Source: Coptis chinensis
Lineage: Eukaryota; Streptophyta; Magnoliopsida; Ranunculales; Ranunculaceae
DNA length: 64,000 nt
Reading direction: 5' to 3'
Assembly (NCBI GenBank): GCA_015680905.1
Contig: CM027378.1
Location: 100,709,501-100,773,500 of the forward strand
The notes below the pieces were generated by a model. It did not search any database and was not told where the DNA came from. It worked only from the letters and a program-made list of their open reading frames with translations. Shown piece after piece: positions 35,403 through 45,917 of the stretch. A program made the translations under genes and the position numbers. Numbering within the stretch: the first letter of the stretch is position 1; each line of letters starts with the position of its first letter.

Positions 35403-36196
35403 CAGGGCCGGCTCTGAGGGCAGGCCAACTAGGCGGCCGCCTAGGGCCCCCCAGCTTGTTGGTTAAATTTTGGTCTCCCAAGTATAATTTTATACCCACT
35501 AGACCACATGTAAAGGACTCAAGGTTGTTCAGTCCAGTCAAATTATGTGCAGTCAAGTCCACTCAAACATTGGCCCACGTCCCATCATTATAAAAGCATT
35601 GTTCTAAAATTCGGTCTGAAAGCGCCAGCTGGTGCCCAACCAACTCGCCTAGGCCCTAGTCGCTTAAAAATCGGTGGACCGACTAGGAGGGTCTAGACGG
35701 ACCGATTAGGATGCGGCTAGGTGAGTCTCCAGCGGTCCAGTTTTTTTTTTTTTTTTTTGGAATGATTAAATGTCGAAAAATAAAGGCCCGTGTAGGCTTA
35801 AGATTTGAATGAGTTTAAAAGACTTAAATCTAATGTAAATTATATGCCACTATAACAAAGAGTATGTTTTTATATGAGGTCAATATTTCTCAACTATTAT
35901 GCATTTTTGTAATAAGTATCTTTGTATGTGTTTATTTTTTGAGTTATGGTAAATGATTTTTTTCATTTCTTGTAGTATATGTGTGTATTACTATATATAT
36001 TAAGAAAAAAAACCGCCTAGCGCCTAATCCATCTAGGCACTGCCTAGAAGGTCTAGGCGTTAGGCACTCTCCCACCGCCCGACTACTGCCTAACGTTTTT
36101 TAGAACACTGGATAAAAGACTTGTTTTTTTTCTCAATAATATAGGCCCGTTTTAAGAAACTCGCCTTGGGCCCCTCAAAGTTCAGGGCCGGCCCTG
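35403..36196. mobile_element. Non-autonomous hAT element (CAGGGCCGG ends) with a nested MITE
   Basis: 794 bp with ends CAGGGCCGGCTCTGAGGG and CAGGGCCGGCCCTG (inverted). It is flanked by a perfect 8 bp target duplication GATCAAAC (35395-35402 and 36197-36204), the hAT signature. Most of its interior is a second inserted element (35597-36111). Confidence 0.88.
35597..36111. mobile_element. hAT-type MITE nested in the element above
   Basis: Ends CATTGTTCTAAAA and TTTTAGAACACTGG are inverted. Flanking ATAAAAG occurs on both sides (35590-35596 and 36112-36118), with one mismatch if extended to eight. It holds CCTAGGCG-type repeats near both ends and a poly-T run (about 35741-35758). Confidence 0.7.
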
Positions 36197-36204
36197 GATC
36201 AAAC

Positions 36205-37330
36205 CATAAACATAAATAATCACCAAAAGTGTAGAGCATTATTCTTTTCAATCAAATATTTATTATGTATTCCAGTGATGGAGAATGGAAAGTTAAGTGC
36301 ATCAATCAAAATGCCCACCAAACTCCAAGATAAGTGAATGAATGAATTAAAAAAAGTTGGTGTTCTATGATATGTAGGGCAACTATCAAATGCGTCAGAA
36401 AGTAACATCACAATGACAATGTCTAAACTCTGAATTATCATCGTTTCCCTTGTAAGTATAACTGATGGATCATGGTTTCATGGATAACAGCATAATTCAT
36501 GAAGTTGCCTGAGCTTTTATGTTTATGTACAAATCCATGCAAGCACCGAAATTGTAGTACAACACTTGCATTATACGAATGAAGGTATTCCAACCGATAA
36601 GAGAAAAAAAAATAATATAAAAATTATTCCAAACTTTTCTTGTTGAGTTAGATGACTTAATTAGATCAAATCATTCAAGTAGCCCAACAGTCTCAAGTTT
36701 TGGCAGGTATAAATGAACAGTGCATATCCTGTTGCGGTTTTTACCTACCTGATATTTTATTCTGATTTCTATACTTTTATATTTGCTCCATCGTTGACAA
36801 GATTATCTCCAACCGAAAATTTTAAGTCTATGGTTTCTTGCAAGGTAAGTTGGTCTTCAATTGAAGCGTGGAATGAATTTCTTAGTATATTCCGTAACTA
36901 AGATGATTACGAATTACCAAAAGAAATGATAAGAAGATGGATGCATCACTTTCGTCTCGAAAGAGTGTACATTTGCGGAAATTAGAGTGCCAACAGCAAA
37001 TGCAATACCAAAAGCAAAAGTTGAATGAACGCATGAATGAACCAAAAGTATCAAGGAAAAGAATTATGAATTTGAGGAATTAAGTGTTTGATCAACCCCA
37101 AATGGGAATAACTCTATGCATGTTTCTCTAAGTCTCTAACGAGATTCATTGACCCCAGGGAGGTAACTAACCTATCATTTTGTAAACCAAAGTCAGTTTA
37201 CCTAAAAATAGATTGTTGTGGTGAAGCCTATCTCACATCTAGATTCCTATAACTTTCAGTCCCATTTATTCCAAATAGAGGAAAAACTAAAAAAGCGTTG
37301 TTGCGACAAAAGTTGAACTATGAAAATTAA
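36205..37330. other. No gene or element recognised
   Basis: AT-rich DNA with short open frames only (for example 36220-36441 minus and 36713-36901 plus), none with a recognisable motif. Confidence 0.4.
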
Positions 37331-38210
37331 ATTTTTTTTTTTTCTCAGTAAGCAAAAATTTGTATTGATGAAAGGTGGTTGTTGGGATGAGGAGTTACTT
37401 ACAGTCTACTCACACATTAGCACTATAAGAACTTAACAAAACCTATAATAAATATGTTCTGGAACCTTCAATTTGGTTATCCATGGGGGTTTTACAATAA
37501 AAACAATTTGATCATTGTCTTGCAAACTGACCGAGTACTTTGCCAATTGATCTGCTGTGAAATTGGCTTCTTTCTAAACTGGAGTCAATTTGCAGTAGTC
37601 TAAAAGATTTATGCATCTCTGCTTCATACACCAAGGTATACTTAAAGTTCCAAAAGCATTAACCGCATGATGTCGAAGTCGACTCCACCCATACCTTCCT
37701 CCAATTTCTCTTAATCGCGATACTCCACCGCCTCTAGAATTGCTAAACATTCAGCTATGAAATTCGTCACGAAAATATTGTTTCAAAGTTATTGACACTA
37801 TCTGATTATATTCACACTCATTATGATATACATCATGGAACCTTCAATTTGGTTATCCATGGGGGTTTTACAATAAAAACAATTTGATCATTGTCTTGCA
37901 AACTGACCGAGTACTTTGCCAATTGATCTGCTGTGAAATTGGCTTCTTTCTAAACTGGAGTCAATTTGCAGTAGTCTAAAAGATTTATGCATCTCTGCTT
38001 CATACACCAAGGTATACTTAAAGTTCCAAAAGCATTAACCGCAGATGTCGAGTCTGACTCCACCCATACCTTCCTCCAATTTCTCTTAATCGCATACTCC
38101 ACCGCCTCTAGAATTGCTAAACATTCAGCTATGAAATTCGTCACGAAAATATTGTTTCAAAGTTATTGACACTATCTGATTATATTCACACTCATTATGA
38201 TATACATCAT
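37331..38210 (-). pseudogene. 3' end of a LINE with tandemly duplicated RNase H-like domain
   Basis: On the minus strand an RNase H-like (RVT_3) fragment is encoded at 37950-38144: AECLAILEAVEYAIKRNW then VWVESDS, the E and D typical of the fold. The same DNA is repeated upstream as 37461-37836, a 376 bp unit with only a few differences; in that copy small indels break the frame at the ESDS motif. A terminal poly-T on the plus strand (about 37331-37343) preceding 'tcagtaagcaaaaatttgta' matches a plant LINE 3' tail read on the minus strand. No reverse transcriptase remains. Confidence 0.7.
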
Positions 38211-38463
38211 GTATATGCTAAGGACAAGAGTTGCTTTTTCAATTATGCATACAAGCCTTTCTTGTATCTGGAATTCTGGACCATTTTCTTGCACATAAAA
38301 CAAGACCAAGAACCAAATTCAATATGAAGAGAGGTACACTGTTGAAGTTACTGTGTGAAAGGCTAAACTGTAGTACTGTACAGCTCTATTTAACATTTTG
38401 TTATTCCTGGAAGCTACATTTCATCTTAACATTAATTCGATCAGGGTACGATCTACCTTGGGG

Positions 38464-38900
38464 CTAGGGCGGTGGATGGATTTGAGTTGGATTTTGGAAA
38501 ATCCGAATCCAAATCCATAAGAAAATGAGGAATCCGAAATCGAACCGAACCGATAATATTATATTTCATCCGAAGAACCGATATGAACTAATAAGATATA
38601 TTACAAATCGAAACCGAACCAATCCGAACCGAAAATTATAAAATAAAATAAATTTTATATTAAATCAATTAATTTCAACTACACAATTGATAAATATATT
38701 CAAAATTAATCATAAATATTACTAAAATATCATCTTATCGGTTCGGTGGAGGGCAAACCTACAACCTAACCAATATTTTATTAGTTCGGTTTCGAGTCAG
38801 TAGAGGGCAAACCAAATTATCAAAACCCAAACTGTTTTTTATCGGATTGGTTCAGGTTGGGTTGGTTATCAGGTTATCGAAACCCATTGACAATCCTAGG
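38464..38900. mobile_element. hAT-like MITE, copy 1
   Basis: A ~436 bp relative of the element at 39662-40084. It shares CCGATAATATTATATTTCAT, GGTGGAGGGCAAACC and CAAAACCCAAACTGTTTTTT, and ends CCCATTGACAATCCTAG. Its left end (CTAGGGCGGTGGATGG) is diverged. Its right end was split off by the insertion at 38901. Confidence 0.75.
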
Positions 38901-39648
38901 CATTGTCACCAAGTTCGGCGTTTTTTTGAAAAAAACGCGTTTAAAACCCGAGATTTTGGCAAGACGTTTGGTTCCAATTTAAAACCCGGGTTTTAAAAAA
39001 AAAACCGTTTTAAACGCGTTTTAAATTTAAAAAACGTTTAAAACCCGAGATTTTGAAAATCTCCCGTTTAAAACTTTTTTTTTATTTTTTTTTAATCTAA
39101 AAGATAACACGAAGAAGAAAAAGGGGTTTTGGAGTTTACCTTTTTGAAGAGTGGGCGTTAGATTGACTTATTGAGACGGTTTTATTTTGTTTTGGACTAT
39201 TAATAATTAATTATAAATTTTAAAGTTATTAACTTATTTGTAGAACTTGATTATGCCATTATGGTTGGTAATTAGTAGTATCTTATTTAGAGTCGTGTTT
39301 TGGTACTGAATCTAAAACTTCTAGTATTTGGATGAGTAATAATAATTTGATACTTTCATGTATTTGAATTTTCTTTCATTTGTATTATTTTTATTTTTAT
39401 TTTATATGTCAATTCTTTTTTCCACTCTTATAAAAAAATCAAATTCTTTATCTATTATATTCTTTATCATCGGTTTTTACCGTTTCTTGTACGTATTATA
39501 CGTTTTTACCGTTTTAAACCCGTTTTTTATGCCTCACGTTTTTTTACGCTTTTTTTTCCGTTTTTTTCCCTAGACGTTTCGTTTAAAACACGAACTAAGT
39601 TTTTTTCAAATACACTGTTTTAAACCCGTACCGTACTTGGTGACAATG
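38901..39648. mobile_element. 748 bp TIR element inserted between two older MITEs
   Basis: Ends CATTGTCACCAAGTTCGG and CCGTACTTGGTGACAATG are inverted (17 of 18). 8 bp target duplications ATCCTAGG (38893-38900) and ATCCTAAG (39649-39656) differ at one base. Subterminal DNA is full of GTTTAAAAC / CCCGTTTTAAACG motifs in both orientations. Non-coding; hAT-like by target-site length. Confidence 0.8.
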
Positions 39649-39661
39649 ATCCTAAGTACAT

Positions 39662-40084
39662 CTAGGGCTGTCAATGGATTGGTTTGGGTCGGGTTTTAAA
39701 AAATCCTAATCCGAACCGATAAGATAATTAGGTATCCGAAACTGAACCGAATCGATAATATTATATTTCATCTAAAACTGAACCGATAAGATATATTGCA
39801 AACCAATTCTGAATTGAACCGAAGTCTATAAAATCAATTAAATCTTAAATCAAATCAATTAATTTTAGCCACACAATTAATAAAACCTATACAAAATTAA
39901 TCATAAACATTACTAAAATGACATTGTTCGGATTCATATCGGTTTAGTGGAGGGCAAACTCGAAACCAAAGCAATATCGTATCGGTTCGGTCGAGTACAA
40001 ACCAAATTACCAAAACCCAAACTGTTTTTTATCGATTTGGTTTGAATTGGTTATCGAGTTATTAAAACCCATTGACAACCCTAG
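39662..40084. mobile_element. hAT-like MITE, copy 2
   Basis: 423 bp with inverted ends CTAGGGCTGTCAATGG and CCATTGACAACCCTAG. It is the better preserved copy of the family at 38464-38900 and lies in the same orientation. Repeated ACCGAT/CCGAAC motifs fill the interior. Non-coding. Confidence 0.78.
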
Positions 40085-40344
40085 ATGTACCCAACAAATG
40101 CAGGGATTGGACACTAAATTTTCTAAACATCAATTTGCACAAAAGGTTATTAAGTCATGCCACTTGAATGCTCTGCAACTCGAAGTGGTATGTGATCAGT
40201 CTATGGGTTCTTTTTATTATTTATCATGAACGGGACTTATTGTTTAGTAAGTTTGTAACTTATGCGTATGATAATCTGCCCTCTTTACATGAACTTTTAG
40301 AATAACTTGCAACTGAGACAATATGCACGTTGACGGACGAATTA

Positions 40345-40610
40345 GGCAGAGTTCAACGGTTTTGGACTCTTTATTTCTATTTCTCAATTTAACAATAGTT
40401 TTAGAGATATAAGAAATTAAAATGGGTCCAATGGTTTTACAGATATAGAAGGAAACCCACAATAAACTACTCCATTTCATCTGGCGCCGAATGCAAATAA
40501 CCCAAAAAAAAGAACAACTTGCGCAATACCTATTTTGTATCTCAATATAGAGTGAAAACTATCAGTTTTGACTCTACTTTTATGAGGATAGAGAGCCATT
40601 AGACTCAGCC
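40345..40610. mobile_element. Tourist-like MITE, larger relative
   Basis: 266 bp between GGCAGAGTTCAACGG and GAGAGCCATTAGACTCAGCC, with TTA target duplications (40342-40344, 40611-40613). It shares its right end with the MITE at 35048-35221. Confidence 0.7.
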
Positions 40611-40613
40611 TTA

Positions 40614-41607
40614 GCAAGTGAGCAAAGAAAAGATCTACTGATCTACACGTATAGAACAATAGTCATAATAATAACAGAATACAGTTAATACACTATTATT
40701 TTTGCCTTCAATTCTTTTTATACAAGGATAATTTACTAATTTCGGTACAATGATGATTTGGTAAGGTGATTTTCATTGACTAGTCAATAATTCTGAACTT
40801 CACCACTCTTTTTTTTATTATAGTTTTGAACATGTGTTGTTGACTACTTGTTGTTAGCATTGTTCAAGATTTTGGAATCTCTTGAATTCCAACAAATCTA
40901 AAAACTGGAATTCTAGTCTTTATTATGTTATATTCTGAGTGCATTTCGAAATTCAGGTTTTTTCAACTCTTATCTAGAAATTTGAATTTTTCAAAAACCG
41001 AAATATTCAGTAGAATTCCAAAAGTTTTATTGTAATCACAAACTGAACTATGCTATTTGTTAGGATAGTTTGGGATTTCAAAACTGTCATAATTCCAAAA
41101 CTTCCAGTCGGAACTGTTAAATTTCAAAATAAGAGAATTCCGACCCTATATTAATATCAAGAAATTAGGTTTTTCAATTTAAAACAACGGTAGAGGACAG
41201 TGTTTTGTGATAATGACTCACAAAACCATTTTCATCAATGAAATAACTCACGGACCCAATTTCTTGATTTTAATAACCCTCAAAGACAAAATAAATTGGC
41301 CCGGTTTATTTTATATTTTTTAAATACCATTTTTACCCTTTCTTGTTAATAAGCAAAATTACGAGTGAGAAAACCCAAAACCCCTTTCTTCTCTAACTGA
41401 CCTGACTTTTTGATTCATGACGCTCCTCATCAAACTACAAATCGAATATCTTCCCTGTTTTAATCAAACGAAATTACGAAAGAAAAAACCCAAAACCCCT
41501 TCCCTATTTTAATCAAACAAAATTACGAGAGAAAAAACCTAAAACCAAAGTCGAGAAATAGACGAAGTTGTGTGAAGCTTCAGTTATTTTAAAGAAGTTG
41601 AACAAAG
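40614..41607. other. Non-coding DNA leading into the DRG fragment
   Basis: AT-rich. At about 41340-41545 a block 'aaaattacga..gagaaaaaaccc.aaaacccc' occurs about three times. This looks like duplicated 5'-UTR sequence upstream of the exon at 41608. No gene. Confidence 0.45.
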
Positions 41608-41649
41608 ATGGCAACCATTATCCAAAAAATCAAAGACATTGAAGATGAA
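41608..41649 (+). pseudogene. Orphan first exon of a DRG-type GTPase gene
   Basis: ATG at 41608 encodes MATIIQKIKDIEDE followed by a GT donor at 41650. This is the N-terminus of plant developmentally regulated GTP-binding proteins (DRG1/DRG2 start with an M-x-I-x-x-K-I-K-x-I-E-x-E pattern). The continuation (a MARTQKNKAT-like start of the next exon) and the GTPase domain are absent from the rest of the window. It appears to be a captured or relocated first exon with some 5' UTR (poly-pyrimidine and AAACCC-rich DNA before it). Confidence 0.6.
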
Positions 41650-41691
41650 GTATCACACCATTATCATTTTTTTTTTCAATTAAACCCTGGT

Positions 41692-41764
41692 GGATCTTTA
41701 GCTCAAATGGGCGAGTACTTTGGAGATATCCAAAGGTGATGGTCGTTCGATTCCACCAAGATCC
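41692..41764 (+). other. tRNA-like sequence (degenerate tRNA or SINE head)
   Basis: 73 nt that fold almost as a tRNA. Acceptor stem GGATCTT/AAGATCC is perfect (7 bp), D arm GCTC/GAGT, and T arm GGTCG-TTCGATT-CCACC has one mismatch. A-box (TAGCTCAAATGGGCGAG) and B-box (GGTCGTTCGATTCC) promoter motifs are present. The anticodon arm (CTTTGG AGATAT CCAAAG) has a 6 nt loop rather than 7, so this is probably not a working tRNA. Confidence 0.5.
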
Positions 41765-41787
41765 TCTAAAATTTTAATGTTAATCAA

Positions 41788-42450
41788 ACAATGATTGTTC
41801 ATTTTTACTGTTGAACACGTATTGTTCATACCTACTTTAAGTATGAACACGTATTGTTCATATATGTTTTGGGTATAAATATTTATTGTTCATATCTGCT
41901 TTGGGTTCATATTTTTTTGTTGGTATGAACACGTATTTTTCATATCTGTTTTGGGTATGAACAATCAATGTTCATGTCTGTTTTGGGTATGAACATTTAT
42001 TGTTCATATATGTTTTGGGTATGAACAATCAATGTTCATATCTGTTTTGGGTGTGAAGATTTATTGTTCATATCTGTTTTGTTTATATCTATTGTTCATA
42101 GTTAATGTTCATAATTTGGGGTATGAACAGTTATTGTTCATATCTGTTTTGGGTTCATGTTTTCATAGCCACAATCAATGTTCATAGCTGATATTCAGCA
42201 TGGGTAGGTATGAACAATCAATGTTCGGTATGAACAATCAATGTTCATACCTGTTGTGGATATGAACAATCAATGTTCATAACTGGATTAATATTCATAC
42301 ATGGATAGGTATGAACAATGCTTGTTCATAGCTTAAATAGGTATGGACACTCATTGTTCATAGCTAATGTTCATAATTGGGGGTATGAATAATCAATGTT
42401 CATAACTCATTGTTCATACCTATTGTAGGTATGAACAATCAATGTTCATA
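41788..42450. repeat. Palindromic minisatellite (ATGAACA...TGTTCAT)
   Basis: About 20 irregular units of roughly 30-40 bp, each containing TATGAACAATCAATGTTCAT or a variant, separated by TCTGTTTTGGG or similar. Each unit is itself an inverted repeat. It lies directly downstream of the tRNA-like sequence. Confidence 0.85.
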
Positions 42451-43071
42451 ACCGGGTTGTTTCAGTTGGATCGGGCCATTTATTTTTTTTTCTTCAGGGG
42501 TATACTTGACCTTTCATCTACCGAGCTGTTCTTATTTCACGTCAAGAGTAAATTTGAACTTTCATCCACCCAGTCTTTGCGAGTGATTACAAAAATAACG
42601 TGTCCTCTAGAGTTCTTCTTTCTGCCGATTTGTCCTCTAAAGTCAATCCCAAGTCAATCCCTGTATTAGTATTAATATTTTGATAAGGTTTCATTTTATA
42701 AAAAATGAAATTTTCATGAAACTTCCCACATTTCCGCTCGAATGTAAACACTATCGTCACTTGTCAGTCATTCTTCCGCCAATAAAGTAAGAATTTAGAC
42801 ATGAGAAATGCTAGCGAGCTGCCCCTCTAGCGGGGTAGCACGGTGATACCTCCAAAGAAACAAGAAAATGAAACGTAAGCACTTGATATTAACCGGTTTT
42901 GAGCATGAAAAGCTTATTAGACATCAATATATCACCAAAATTAGCTAAAGAAACTAGTAGTGTAGCAGGTGTAGCAATTCATCTTCATCATCATTATTTA
43001 TCAAACAATCATTAAAGCTAGTAGGTTGGTGTCGCTAAGATTTGATTCCCCTGTTTTAGTCAATTGATCTA
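42451..43071. other. Non-coding spacer
   Basis: No gene, RNA or element recognised between the minisatellite and the next MITE. Confidence 0.4.
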
Positions 43072-43497
43072 GGGTGCTTTTGTTTACCAGGAATCGGACT
43101 TGAGGAGTGGAATTAACTGGAATTCTTGGTGGACCACTCACTTTTGGCCTATTTGGAGACATAGAATCCAATAGAATTGGATTCTAAACGGACTCCAATT
43201 CCTTTTATTAAGTCTTTGGACCCCTGTTAATCCAAAGGAATCCTAGACTATGGGAATCGGTTTTTATTTCTAATCGAAAATGGGGAAATAAACAAAAATT
43301 GGAGTCTGTTAGAGGATTCTATCGGCAACCAAACGCATTAATTGAAGTAGGAATTGAATTCCGATGATTTCTGAACGTTTGCCAAATACACATTTTGTAA
43401 GTTGGAATCAAATTCTATTCTAATAGATTCCATTCCAATGGTTTCCTACTCCATTCTATTCTTAATTAGTTTCCAGTCTCAGTTGCCAAACACACTC
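43072..43497. mobile_element. Tourist-like (PIF/Harbinger) MITE
   Basis: 426 bp with ends GGGTGCTTTTGTTTACC and GTTGCCAAACACACTC (inverted, the common GGGTGTGTTTGGCAAC type). A CTA target duplication is at 43069-43071 and 43498-43500. The interior is rich in GGAATTC/GATTCC motifs that pair between the arms. Confidence 0.8.
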
Positions 43498-43777
43498 CTA
43501 GAAGACTTGAACTTTGTAGTCCCTGGAACAAGATAAACAAATTAGATTATTTTAGAAAATAACTATAAGACATTATATACTATGAGGGTTCTTCATACCA
43601 TTGTTTGCCAGACATTTGGTGTATCGGAATAGTTTGTAAAAGGAGTGGGCATCGGTGTATATACTTGACCGTCCTGTTATATGTATATGATGAGCAATAT
43701 ACAACAAATTATACTTCAAAAGTTCAAAGTGTTAAGCATTAGGATGAGTTCAATCAGACCTTGCGTTGAAAGCTAGG

Positions 43778-44394
43778 TGTAAAGGAGCGTTTTGGTTTTC
43801 CTTAGTGTTTGCGATAGGAGAGGGAAAAAGGGTTGAGATTTTCTGGGTGGACCGAGTTCGCTTGTGAGCGAGCTGCCTACGTATCCTCTCTCTTTGGTCT
43901 TTTCTCTTTTTCTGGGAGAGAGGAATGAGGCCCGACGTAGTTCAAATAGGTGGTATTTATAGGCTAAAGGAAAGGTCAATCCAGAGACACGTGTGTCTCT
44001 TGCACACGTGTAAGGTGGAGATCGTGAATGAGTGTTGGGCTGGTTATATTGTTAGTCATGTGCTGATTGGGAGTTGGCGCGGTCGCCCTTATTTCCCGGT
44101 GGTGGGAAGTACAAGTAAGATTTTGGTAATGATTACCCCTGGTGGTGATCCTATTCGAGTATGCGTCGCGGCCATGCGTTAAATCGCACGTGACATCTTT
44201 GTTCGCATCCACCTACATGAAAGGAGCTACTCACAGGTCGGTCTTTGGAGGTCGATGTCCCGAAGTTCGCTTATCTTTGCGCACATGTGTGTTCATAAAG
44301 GAACTGCTCCACGTGTCGGTCTTGGAGGTCGATGTCATGAGTTCGCTTATGCTCCGTGAGAGCCCGATAACTTTATGAAGATATCACTCCCACA
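43778..44394 (-). repeat. 3' LTR of the Tat element, with an internal duplication
   Basis: 617 bp. It is longer than the 5' LTR mainly because the block TCGGTCTTGGAGGTCGATGT ... GAGTTCGCTTAT occurs twice (about 44238-44275 and 44318-44351). A run of G on the minus strand (complement of 44395-44400) just inside it is the likely polypurine primer. Confidence 0.9.
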
Positions 44395-44916
44395 CCCCCC
44401 GGTAGAGTGTTTATGTTACGGGAAACGCTCTGAGAGAAAAATGGAAGAAACGTGTGGAACATGAGCGACACTGTGGTGGACGATCCGACGGGGATGGGCG
44501 AACTTTTGAATCATGGTGGCGACAATTTGGCGGGAAAGTGGAGTGGTGGCGTGATGTGCACGCGATGTAATCAGAGCAGGTTGAGGAAGAAACGCGTGTC
44601 GGCGCGTTATAACGGACCCTTGAAAAAGCGGTATCTTGGAACACGTGTGGGCTAGAGCATAAGGTCGTAATCATAACTTCTTGGTAACTGAATGGGCGGT
44701 TTATACAAAATCAAATTTGGGACAACCAAAAAGGTATTCTGTGTTTGCTTCCTCTGCAAAAACGCAAGCTAGGGTTCCTCAGGTGAGTGCTTCTGCTGCT
44801 TTATCTTTCCATTTTCACTTTGCATTCCTCTCTTTCGAGTGCGATTCGGTAAATACGTAGGTCAATGTAAGGTTGTAGGGTTTCAGGTTGAGTATTTGAT
44901 AAAAAGACTTGTTAGA

Positions 44917-45917
44917 ATGTCTGATTCTGATGACACTCGATCAGAGAAAGTTCGGGAGATATCATTAAGTTGCGGAGAGTATGAAGACGAAGAAGCAGTA
45001 AGTGCTGGCGTTGAGGCTGAGTTGGATGAAGAAGCTAGGGTAGATGAGGGAAATACCCGATCTAGGTCAGAAGGTGGCGTGGCCAGTACGTCAGGTCGAG
45101 GGGAGATGTCGTCATCAAGTGATGTGCCCCTTAGAAGTGTAAACCGTCGTGCTGCAAACTCGTTCCCCGAACTGAGGGTAGCGTATGGGATTAATGTCCC
45201 CGACCTGGAGATATACGAACCACGGTTGAGTGAAAATGTTCGGAGTGAGGAGTACAACCCGCCGAATGGTGGAATAATAATCTGTGAGGGCCAGCTGAGA
45301 GCGCATATGCAAATACCGTTCTCGAAACTGGTATGTGACTTCTTGGCCCATTGTTGGAAGTCTCCTTGTCAGTTCGTGGGTAACACCTGGCGATTGTTTA
45401 AGGTGTTTGACCTGTTGAACGCGAGTGGGGAATATGACATAGGGGTATCCGACATAGTGGAGCACTATGTGGTATGGCGATCGGGGAATATGAACTTTAG
45501 CTTGCAAACCATGACGACGCGTTCTGCTGTGATCGATGGTGTAAGCAATGAGGCCTGGACAAAGAGGCCGCTATTGCTAGTTGGCAACTACTGTGTCAAC
45601 GGGTGTAGATTGCGAACTAGGATTTGTAACATATCTGGTGGGTAGGAAAATTTTTCTGTTGTTACTTTATTTAACGACTGATAGTTGTTCTAACAGGCTC
45701 TTGTCTTGCGTTGGCTGCAGAGTTTTCTGTGAAGAAGCGAACTGATCGTGGGGAGATAGAGAGGTTCGCTCGGCTGACTCGTGAAGAAAAACAAGCGAAG
45801 TTGCCTGAAGTTGCGCATTTCTTTGTGGAGAAGGGTGGGCCTGCGATCCGGGAAAAAAGGAAGGCACAAAAAGATCGAGCTCGAGGTCAAACAAGGGAAG
45901 AGGTGATGGAGGCGTGA
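44917..45917 (+). CDS. Antisense ORF 1 of the Tat element (putative gypsy-type transposon domain)
   Basis: A gene-like unit on the strand opposite to gag-pol. ATG at 44917; exon 44917-45637; GT-AG intron 45638-45696; exon 45697-45917; 313 aa if spliced this way. The N-terminus is acidic and Ser-rich. A central region (YGINVPDLEIYEPRL, then PFSKLVCDFLAHCWKSPCQF, then NTWRLFKVFDLLN) resembles the Pfam 'putative gypsy type transposon' (Transposase_28) domain common in Tat antisense ORFs. The end is basic and charged. A 5'-UTR intron (44783-44886, CAG/GTGAGT ... TTTCAG) and a TATA-like TTTATACA near 44700 precede it. Related low-complexity coding-like pieces continue to about 47281 (DSEL then stop), with AATAAA near 47325, so the original gene was longer and is now interrupted. 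Function unknown. Confidence 0.6.

Noticed and set aside
41692-41764. Functional tRNA gene
   Set aside because: The anticodon arm has a 6 nt loop and no sound anticodon; kept only as tRNA-like.
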